Shown here piece after piece: positions 55,760 to 64,000 of a stretch of DNA of 64,000 nucleotides. Positions within the stretch are counted from its first letter, which is position 1. Each line of letters opens with the position of its first letter. Source of the stretch: Phanerochaete sordida. Lineage: Eukaryota; Basidiomycota; Agaricomycetes; Polyporales; Phanerochaetaceae. The notes under the pieces were generated by a model, which worked only from the letters and a program-made list of their open reading frames with translations, was not told the DNA's origin and searched no databases. The translations under genes were made by a program, and so were the position numbers. Where the stretch lies: NCBI GenBank assembly GCA_019973155.2, contig BPQB01000022.1, positions 186,001 to 250,000 of the forward strand, in the 5' to 3' direction.

Positions 55760-58700
55760 CTACGAGTCCTGCTGGCTCTCGAGGCATCCTAGGCGTGGAA
55801 TCACCGCGACGGGCTTTGTCCCCTTCGCGAGCTCGTCGCGCCACATACACTCGAGCTCCTGCGCACGCTCCATGTCGATTTCGATGTCCGAGCTCGCCTG
55901 GCTTTCGCGCAGGGGCAGCTCGTCGGGGAAGTGCGCGTCGTCATCGGACCCTTCTTGCGTCTCGGGCACGATTTCGTCTTTTGCGCGGGGCGATCGCGGT
56001 TGGGCGTCTTCGGTCGTCGCGGAGGAGCGGTGTTCCGCCACGCGCGGCGGCGCGAGCGCGCTCAGACGCTCCGCCATCGACTTCCGCAGGGACGCACGCG
56101 ATTGCCGGTCGTGTCCTCTCCGTGCGCCTACCAGCGTCCGGCTCGATCCTGCGATGAGTGATGTCAGCACGTCTTCGGTGTCGGTTCGATCCAGTGCTTG
56201 CGGAGAATGTTGCGGGATGATCGTAGCTCGGGCTTGAAGCACACTCTTCACACTCGCCGACATGTTCAAACGGTCTTCATCCTTCAAAGTCTTCCGCCGC
56301 TTCGGCGCTCGGTCGACGGAGTCCTGTAAATGGCTTTCGGGAGACCTCGATCGTCTTGAGGACCGCTTGAGGCTATCACCGAGTCTTGTAGCGGGGTCTT
56401 CGTTACGAGTCGCCGCGAAAGGGTTTGATGCATCTTCAATGATCTTGCTAATTGGCGCAGTCGATGGTTCTTGTTCAGCTCGACGTCTCTTGCGTGTGCT
56501 GGGAGCAGGTGAGAGTAGCTGGAAAGGTGAACTCAGGGTTGCGTGGCGAGGGCGTTGAGGAGTCTTAGGTTCGTTTAGGGCGTTCTTGGAAGCGGTACCG
56601 ACATAATCGTGATCTGGATTCGAGGAATGGGAAAGGCGTCTCGTGCGAGTGGTGGCAGGCGAAAGCGAGGCTGGTGCGGGGAATACGTCGACTGTTCTTG
56701 ACAAGCCGAGTGCTCTTGACGCGCTATCCGTCGTGGTGACGCGTTCGCTGTTCGTGACTTCCCGGATCGGCGAGGACGATGAAAATACAGGCTCGTCATA
56801 CTGGGAGGGTATGTCGGCGTATGACGCAAAGAGATAGTGTGCGGTCCGCATGCGAGCATCTTCGTCTCCGTCCTCCGTGTCCTCGTCGCTATCGTGGCTC
56901 CGGACGGCCGGCTTCGAGAAGCCTGCGCGGAGGGGTGCCATCGCGCGCTCAGTCTGCGAGTACGTCGCGCGACCTTGAAATCCGTTTTCCTGCGCTTCTG
57001 TCTTCGTGCTTGGAGCAGGCGGCTCGGCCGAGGCTTCGTTCCACACATCTTGCGTCTCGCCTTGGGTTTCCTCGTATGCGGGGGCGGCAAGAAGCCGTTC
57101 CACAGCTTGACGCTCGGGGCCGTCGAGGTACTGCAAGAGTGTCTGCAGCCTGTTTCTGATCTTGCCGCCGACGGCCCATCGTTCGGCTACTTCAAGGGCG
57201 CCGTCGCCCTCGAGGTTCGCAAGAGCGACGTCTTCGCCGTCGTCGAGGTCCGGCGATATGGTGGCCCACTGCCGCCCGAGTTCATCTGCGATGGACTGTC
57301 GGACTTCCTCTCGGAAGGAAAGCTCGTCTGAGGATAGAAGTCCAGAGAACATTCCTGGGATAGCTGCCCAGTCGAGACCGCAGAGGCTCGGATCGAGCGT
57401 GTTTGGCACAACGCGCTTCGGTTTAAACAGCGAAACGAACGACTGAAGCTCAGGAAGTGACGAGTGTCTTGATACAGCGACGAGCTAAGCGCAAGGTAAG
57501 AGAGAGGTTTCACAGAATTCACCGGGGCCGTACCAGGTGGTGCACGGTCTCACCGCGCTTCAGACGTTCTTCCGTGTGGCGGACATAGGCTTGCCATTCG
57601 GCACTGCCCATGGTCACTGGATTAACGTAGACGACGTGATTTCCGTCCGGCGTATGCGAATCTCGTCCATCGACCCTGACCTCTTCACAGCGGTCAAATC
57701 GCTCGCAAGCGTGAAATCTCGAGGAACGCGGGTCCCTGGTGATTACTGAGCGCAGAAACGGCTCACGTTCAAGGTGAGAGTACACCGAGTGCTTGTATCT
57801 GTCAACGTGAATCTAGAGCACGATCACTTCATGAGGCGATCTTTGCGCGACGCATATATGCTACTTACCGGCGATCGGAATGCCCTCGCTATAGCCTTGT
57901 GGACGTCTTCGTAGCCCCACGTCCATGCATTGATGAAGAAGCGGGTCGTACTCGGGAAGTGTTTCATGAGAGATACAAGCCCTGACGTTGCCTCGTCCTA
58001 TGGACTCAAATCGATTGAGGTCTCAGGCATATCAAGTGGAGAAGAGCCGACCTTGGAGGGAATGTATTTCGTGCTGAGCATACACGCAGTATCCAGGTAT
58101 ATGGCCTCCAGCGACTCGGATATGGCCATGGTAGATGACCCTGAGGCATGGGAGTCGTATGGGGCAAGGTATCTCTCGAGAAAAGGGTTCTTCTTGAGCG
58201 AATCCAGATACCACGGCTCGGCGCGGAAGTCGCCAGTGTGAAGGATAGAGCCAAGGGCACCTTCGATGAGAAACCTGAAAAGCCTTTCAATTATTTGCAG
58301 AAAATTGAGATGAGGCCAGCGTACATTACTGCTCCAGGGCAATGGTTGGCGTCGATGAGCGTGATTGTAACGTAGTTGCCATGCGATAGCTCACACCGCG
58401 TTGGTGTATTCAGCGGCAAAGGCCTCTGCCAGACAGAACGGCGATGAGAATCGTCATACGGATGAGATCAGGCTGAAGGTTATATAGAGCAAAGCACCGA
58501 CGTCTGGCCACATTCAAAGCGGGTGTTCATCCTTGGGCAAGTTCACTCACGAGCAAGTCTCTTGCGCCGTTGTAGAACACGGTTCCATCACCGAACTTGA
58601 CGGGGTCGACCTTGAGGTGCTTGAATGTCCGCACGTTCTCAGCTCGCACTTGCTTCTCTTTCAACTGTCTCTCGGCCAACACCTCATGTCTCAGCAGCAT

Positions 58701-58892
58701 TTCCTTCGCGTCTTGAGAGCAGTAGATTGCATGACCAAACGACTTTGCAGACAGGCCTTGGATGTGATCGGTGTGCGTATGCGATAGCAGATGGAGGAGG
58801 GGGACGGTCTTCAGGCTTGGCGAGTCGGAGAATTCGTCGACACGAATCGCGTATGGGCGCACAAACGAGTTGTAGGGCGAGCCTCGCGGCAT
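55760..58892 (-). CDS. Artemis/SNM1-family nuclease (metallo-beta-lactamase with beta-CASP)
   Basis: These nucleases process DNA ends and interstrand crosslinks in the nucleus. The start MPRGSPYNSFVRPYAIRVD precedes the metal-binding motif HTHTDH. LIDANHCPGAVM supplies the next His and SILHTGDFRAEPWYL the conserved Asp. The beta-CASP part includes AIYLDTACML, TRFFINAWTWGYEDVHKAIA, VVYVNPVTMGSAEWQAYVRH and LQSFVSLFKPKRVVPNTLDP. A long, disordered, Ser/Arg-rich tail of about 500 residues follows, carrying basic clusters (TRKRRRA, APKRRKT) that could act as nuclear signals. The catalytic domain is at the N-terminus with a long tail, as in Artemis, rather than at the C-terminus as in yeast Pso2. 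About seven exons. All catalytic residues are present. Confidence 0.87.
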
Positions 58893-60338
58893 CTGGTCGT
58901 TTTGTGGTGCAATAAATAGTAAAATTATCGTATAGAGATCATGGACGCGAATGGAGTCCAGGAGGTGAGCGCATGGGCGGCAGTGGGGGGAAGAGACAGG
59001 GAGGACGGCGTCACGCTTCGCCACGAGTAACACAATGTCACGAAGGTGTCACGGTATGTCACGGATTTCGTGACGGCTTGTCCGCGTTTGCGGGAGGCGC
59101 CTCGGAGTTGCAGCGAACGACGATGGCGGCAAAGAGCAAGGGACGGTGCGTCGGCCAGACCCTTCTCAGCACACCCAGAACCTGATAACGCTACCACGAC
59201 AGCACTCTCTTGGTGCGGCTTATTTCCACCGCCCAGACGGGCTTCTTCTACACCACCCAGAGGTTGCGGAACGGACCTAGTCTTGCCGCTGTCAAGTACG
59301 ACCCAAAAGGTGCGGGACTTTGCCCTGAAATGCGTGCTTGGGCTTACTGTCTCTGCAGTGAAGCAGAGGGTTTTGTTTGTCGAGAGTTCGAAGACCGCTC
59401 GCAAATCCGCCGCAGCGGCGAAGAACTGAGCTACCCGCATGCTGTACATAGCTCACGCAGTCGGCTGGCGGACGCGAGTCGAGATGCATACATTCGCTAC
59501 ATGCGTGTGGAGACACAGGAGATAACTTTCGAAGATCAGGAATGGGTATTCCGTACGTCGCTCCGCGCTAGAACATTCGTCACACACATATACAGAGCAC
59601 GTCGAGCCTGGAGGCCATCGAACGCAAAGTCATAGGATTGTAGCATTGCTCCGCGCCCCGCCTGCCTATCAATGCATCTGCGTTTCTTCTCTCTATTCAA
59701 GTGAGACATTGTACACCAACGTCAGGCGACGTGCCTCGCTTTGGACAGCATACGTTGAAGCCCGAAATTCTGCCATCCGTTGTACCGGCCTCACTCCAGC
59801 GATATCTCCCAAGACCCACATCCTTCACCGACTTCCCGCCCATTTCCATGCCCGAGGAGCTGTTATTCGTGCAGCGCGACATTGCCACCGGTCCTACTCG
59901 GCACGCGGGGCATGATTCCCACGTACATCGGAAAGATTGCCTTTACTAGCTTCTGCCATCTTGCGTATCAGGAAGACAGCGTTCTGGCCCTTCGGGACCA
60001 GTATTGATTCCGTTGTGCGGTTAGTCGACTTCCAGTTCTGCCCTCGCGAGTACGGTCACCTATGCTCTTGGCCCGTCCCCAGGATTGTCCACTTTCAAGT
60101 CGGAGATGAAGCGAAGGCACCACCCTCCCCTGCAGGGTCGTACTGAAGCCTCACAAGGAATCCTGGTAGACGAGATGCTCTTTTCTGCACATCTTCTAAT
60201 GCTCACGGGGGGTCGGTCATGGTCCCACGGGCACGCTCCAAGTCCTCGGGGCCGCTCTCTGGGCTATAAAAAGCATCTTGTGTGCTGTTACCACGCGAGG
60301 AGACTCCTCTCTGGCGACCTCTTTCACCACACATTTCC
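58893..60338. other. Intergenic stretch between divergent nuclease and FMO genes
   Basis: Small open frames around 59646-60146 show no domain. No gene is supported. The right end contains the TATA box at 60265. Confidence 0.5.
60265..60272 (+). promoter_or_regulatory. TATA box of the flavin monooxygenase gene
   Basis: TATAAAAA lies 74 bases upstream of the ATG at 60339. Confidence 0.65.
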
Positions 60339-62500
60339 ATGGCGCAGTCTATCGAGAGGCTCGTAGCGCCTCCTCCTACCGCTCAAGGCGTCGCCACGAC
60401 GTGGCTTCGAGAATTCGGCGCTGCGCTGGGTGCCTCGGATCCCGACGCGGTTGCCCGCACGTTCATGTCGGATGGCTGGCTCCGCGACTCGCTCACGTTC
60501 ACGTGGGACAACCGTGCGCTGCACGGGCGGGCCAAGATCGCGTCCTTCCTCACCGACACGCTTCCCTTCAACCCGGTGTCCAACGTCGCGCTCGACAATG
60601 ACCCGTTCTTCACACCGACGCACCGCGCGGCGCCACACGCCACCGTCGAGTTCGGCTTCAGGTACGAGACGCCCGTCGCCTGGGGCCGCGGCTATGCGCG
60701 GCTCGTACAGGGCGCCGCCGGGCGCTGGGACGCGCTCACCGTCGGGATGATTGTGTCCGACCTCAAGGGGCACGAGGAGCCCGTCGACGGCGCGGACTGG
60801 GAGGCCGAAGCGCAGAAGCGGACCTGGGGCCAGCTGCAAGAAGACGTCGAGGCACAGATCGCGTCCAATCCCACCGTGCTCGTCGGTGTGTCCTGCGCCT
60901 GCTGCGCACTTGCTCAGTTGTCGAGTCGCCGCTAATGCGGGCCTACAGTCGGAGGCGGACAGAGCGGCCTCCAGGTTGCCGCGCGCTTCAAGCAGATGGG
61001 CATCCCCACCCTGCTCATCGAGCGCAACGCGCGGATAGGCGATAACTGGCGGCAACGCTACGACAGCCTCGCGCTGCACACGCCAAGGGAACACCACCAA
61101 CGTAAGCGGCTCCCCGCGCGACTCGCGTCCCGCTACTCACCCGCGTTGCACAGTGCTTTACGCGCCGTTCCCGTCCAACTGGCCGCTGTACACGCCACGC
61201 GACAAGCTTGCAGACTGGCTCGAGGGGTACGCGAAGAACCAGGACCTCGCCGTGTGGACGGGCACGAGCATCCTCGGCCGGCCGACCTACGACGCAAACG
61301 CGGGGCGGTGGCGCGTCACGGTCGAGCGTGGCGGCGCGCGCGTCGTGCTCGTGCCCGCGCACATCGTGATGGCGACAGGCGTGCTCGGCGCACCGCATGT
61401 GCCCGCGTTCGCGCACCGTGAGCGCTTCCGCGGGACCGTGCTGCACACGACGGCGTACATGCGCGCGGCGCCGTTCGCGGGGCGCCGCGTCATCGTCGTT
61501 GGCGCGGGGAACACGGCAATCGACGTGTGCCAGGACCTCGTACACGCGCGCGCCGCGGCCGTGACGATGGTGCAGCGCTCCGCGACATGTGTCGTTTCGC
61601 GCTCGAACGTGCTGAAGCACCTGCACGCGAAGTGGGCGCCGGGCGTGCCCGTGGGCGTGTGCGACCTCAAGAACGCGGCGACCCCCGTTGGGTTCGTACG
61701 CCAGGAGCTGATCAAGCACCAGGCCGAGCAGTGGGCGGAAGAGGAGGAGCTCCATGCGAAGCTGAGGGGCAGCGGGCTGAAGCTGACGCTAGGGGCGGAT
61801 GGCCAGGGACAGGCAAGCCTGGTATACGAGCGACTCGGAGGTGCGCTAGCCGTCAGACCCTGCCCGAGGGAGATGCTGACCAGCTCCACCAGGATTCTGT
61901 GCGTCTCGATCTGGGTGCAGCTTGTGACCCAGTGCTGACCGTACGCTAGGGCAGGACAAGGGCGCGGCAGACCTAATCGCCTCTGGTCAAATCCGCATCA
62001 AGCAGGGTGTCCAGCCCGTCGCATATTCGGAGGATGGCCTCATGTTTGAGGACGGCTCAACATTACCCGCCGACGTAATCATATTAGCGTTAGATATGCT
62101 TTCTCCCCCGCAATCATCCGCCTATTGAAGCTGGGTATCATCCTAGGACCGGCTACCACAACATCCGCGAGACAAACAAGCAGATCTTTGGTCCCGAGGT
62201 GGCTTCGAGTATCAGCGAAGTCCACGGCCTAGACGCAGAAGGAGAGGTTCGGGGAACGTGTCGCCCGACCGGACATCCTGGAGTACGTGGTCACCACTGC
62301 TAGGCCGGCTTGTGCGCTGACCCTGCCTCAGCTTTGGTTTGCAGGGGGAGATTTCTATCACTCTCGGTTCATGTCGAAGCAGCTGGTGGGTGACTGTCTA
62401 ACAGCGGTTGAGTCGTATCTGACTGGACAATACGCAGGGCATTCTGATCAAAGCCAATGAACTGGGGCTGACTGCTCGGCGTACACGATGCTATCTGTAG
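60339..62500 (+). CDS. Flavin-containing monooxygenase with NTF2-like N-terminus
   Basis: FMOs use FAD and NADPH to oxygenate N, S or carbonyl carbon. The first 180 residues (MAQSIERLVAPPPTAQG, WLREFGAALGASDPDA, GRAKIASFL, FRYETPVAWGRGYARL) form an NTF2/SnoaL-like domain, a layout seen in fungal FMO-like proteins. LVVGGGQSGLQVAARF is the FAD motif, made across the first intron. FRGTVLHTTAYMRAAPFAG is near the usual FxGxxxHxxxY motif, VIVVGAGNTAIDVCQDL is the NADPH motif and ATGYHNIRE is the FATGY-type motif, formed by an intron. Introns at about 60884, 61100, 61840, 62093, 62279 and 62385 keep frame to LTARRTRCYL and a stop at 62498-62500. The product is about 600 residues. Possible substrate unknown. 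Confidence 0.86.
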
Positions 62501-62819
62501 CAGTCGCTGAGTAATTACGACACTTCTCTCTCCTGCTCTTCATGTGTATACATGTCACACGCGGCGCTATATCACAGGTCTATGGAAACTGGTTACACTT
62601 CATGTTCTCTTCGAATGCGACCGACGGTATCTGCGCTAGATGGCTCTCTGGACCAGTCTATGAGGGTCAGCCAGAGGAGACTTCAGAAAACCCAATATAC
62701 GCACCTTCACACAAGCCCAAGCGTCGACCATCCCCCTCACTCGCGTATCGGCGCTGCATAGCACAGCAGTCACACTGCGTTTTGCCCTACGTCCCTCAAT
62801 CGCGCGTCGAGCGTAATCT
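62501..62819. other. Short intergenic stretch
   Basis: This lies between the FMO 3' end and the BTB remnant. No coding sequence is recognised. Confidence 0.5.
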
Positions 62820-63100
62820 CGGTGACCTCTGGGCGCACAACGAGTCAGTCAGGACCAGCGCTGGGGCAGCCGACGCACCAGGCACAAGCCGCCGGAGGTC
62901 CAGCGGGCCCATGCGGCGCACGACGTCGTCGTGGATGTCCGCGATGTCGTGCGCGAGCGGCACCGCGAGGGCGTCGAGGCTATGCTGTGCCGCGGCGGCG
63001 TGGGCGAGGACGAGTGTGTGTAGCGGCGTGCCTGGCGCAACAAACGTTAGGCGCACGCCTTGTGGCGTCTGCCACTGGGCCGGCAGCCCGAGCACCGAAG
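62820..63100 (-). pseudogene. Remnant of a BTB-domain gene
   Basis: On the minus strand TPLHTLVLAHAAAAQHSLDA, LAVPLAHDIADI and RRMGPLDLRRL line up with the C-terminal region of the BTB protein at 25979-27099 (SPLHALVLAHAALRPLEVFA, LLERIGARYLLRL). The BTB core and the CGFxEQR block are missing, and the frame runs into unrelated sequence on both sides. It is a truncated, apparently dead copy. Confidence 0.5.
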
Positions 63101-63296
63101 GACGACGACAACGCCAACTGCAGCGTCTGTCTCAGCTCATGCATGTGCTCCACTGCGAGGACTCCAGGTCAACGACACTGACAGCCTGCGAACAGTCTGG
63201 CTTGGAAGGGCTATTCCTCGGCGTGGCAGCGTGCCTGAACCTCGAATGTCAAAGGATAAATGTGTATATCGCTACCTGTGGAGAGGATACAGCTAA

Positions 63297-64000
63297 TCAA
63301 CAATCTTGCTTGGAGAAGCGCAGCATATCGGCGGCATTCATCTCCGGCATACGTCTCCTAGCGATGTTCTCCACCTCTCGCCGAACGGCCGTCACATCCT
63401 GCTCCACGACTGCTTCAAATGTCACTGTCTTGAGCCTGGGTAGCTCGCGCATGGCGTCTTTAAACCCAGTCCAGTTCATGGCCTTGTCCCAGGTCTGCAG
63501 TATGTGCAGCGGCGGCTCGCGGTAGATGCTGGGCAGGCTGACCACCACGCGGAAATGTTCGACGCAGGGCGGCAGCAAGGGGAGCGTCGTCCAGTGCAGC
63601 ACCGACTGGTCTGTGAGGTACGACGGACAAATCCTGATGGCGACCTCGCGCAGCGCCGTGCACGGCTTGAGGAGGGGCTGGCGTCCGAGTATCCCTGGCA
63701 CAGCACCACATTCAGCCCAGTATACATCCACGCCGCACGGGCCACTCACCATCACTTTCGCAGTCGAGGCTCCCGCCGAGCATCACGCGCGTGAGTGTCG
63801 CGGCCATGCGCTCGAAGAAGCCGTACACGCGGGCGCTGCCCCAGATCTTGCGGTACACGACGATGAAGAGTGTGTCCGCGACGCCCGTGGCGAGCAGCGG
63901 CACCGCAAGCGGGGGCGCCCACGAGTACGCGTGGCGGTCCATGTCGAGCGTCGCGACGCGCGCGGGGCGCAGGAGCGCGAGGTCCGCGGGGGCGGGCACG
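63297..64000 (-). CDS. F-box-type protein of unknown function, cut by the right edge
   Basis: The 3' part ends at a TGA (63297-63299). Exon blocks include ALREVAIRICPSYLTDQSVL, LLPPCVEHFRVVVSLPSIYR, MRELPRLKTVTFEAVVEQDV and ADMLRFSKQDC. An upstream exon reads LALLRPARVATLDMDRHAYS, ADTLFIVVYRKIW and ARVYGFFERMA before running off the window. This sort of scattered-hydrophobic protein is common among basidiomycete F-box relatives, but the F-box itself would lie beyond 64000. An intron with donor near 63748 joins the two parts. Partial, intact as far as seen. Confidence 0.6.

Noticed and set aside
1..64000. CRISPR arrays, prophage, retrotransposon or operon structure
   Set aside because: No regularly spaced repeats, no integrase or reverse-transcriptase motif and no polycistronic spacing were seen; the window is ordinary fungal chromosomal DNA.

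Overview
The window is nuclear DNA from a filamentous basidiomycete, most likely a wood-inhabiting Agaricomycete. Four things point there: GC-rich genes broken by many GT-AG introns of about 50 bases, a nuclear tRNA-Glu(CTC), a seven-helix DUF6533-type membrane protein, and a set of P450s resembling the 'high nitrogen upregulated' group of white-rot fungi. No prokaryotic feature, CRISPR array or autonomous transposon is visible. Family names come from recalled motifs, because no database search was possible.

Layout, left to right. 0-7 kb: eIF3 subunit e, a GMC oxidoreductase and tRNA-Glu. 7-15.5 kb: a small secreted Nis1-like protein, a secreted DUF3455 protein, an NAD(P)-binding epimerase-like protein, a second small secreted protein and the proteasome ATPase Rpt5. 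15.5-33.5 kb: a P450-rich block. It holds two decayed P450 3' ends, a DUF6533 membrane protein, a P450 pseudogene carrying an in-frame stop, an intact minus-strand P450, an acyl-CoA synthetase, a BTB protein and two plus-strand P450s of the same family. 34-40.6 kb: a 956-residue protein with two RING motifs, a short-chain dehydrogenase and a second Nis1-like gene in inverted orientation to the first. 41-46 kb: a patch rich in GGGTGA hexamers and hairpins (possible non-autonomous transposon), an unrecognised gene just downstream of it, and a multi-pass membrane protein. 47-55 kb: a secreted protein, an F-box/LRR protein, 3.7 kb with nothing recognised, and another F-box/LRR-like protein. 55.7-64 kb: an Artemis/SNM1-type nuclease, a flavin monooxygenase with an NTF2-like N-terminus, a BTB gene remnant and a gene cut off by the right edge.

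The genes are fungal singletons with their own promoters; TATA boxes can be seen upstream of several. Housekeeping genes (eIF3e, Rpt5, tRNA, Artemis-like nuclease) are interleaved with accessory genes. GMC oxidase, three P450s, acyl-CoA synthetase, dehydrogenases and FMO could act on lignin-derived or fatty substrates. They are not co-oriented and no backbone synthase is present, so a true biosynthetic cluster is not demonstrated. The strongest evolutionary signal is local birth and death of P450, Nis1-like and BTB genes. Exon boundaries were placed by hand from GT-AG sites and reading frame; the many-intron genes should be treated as models.
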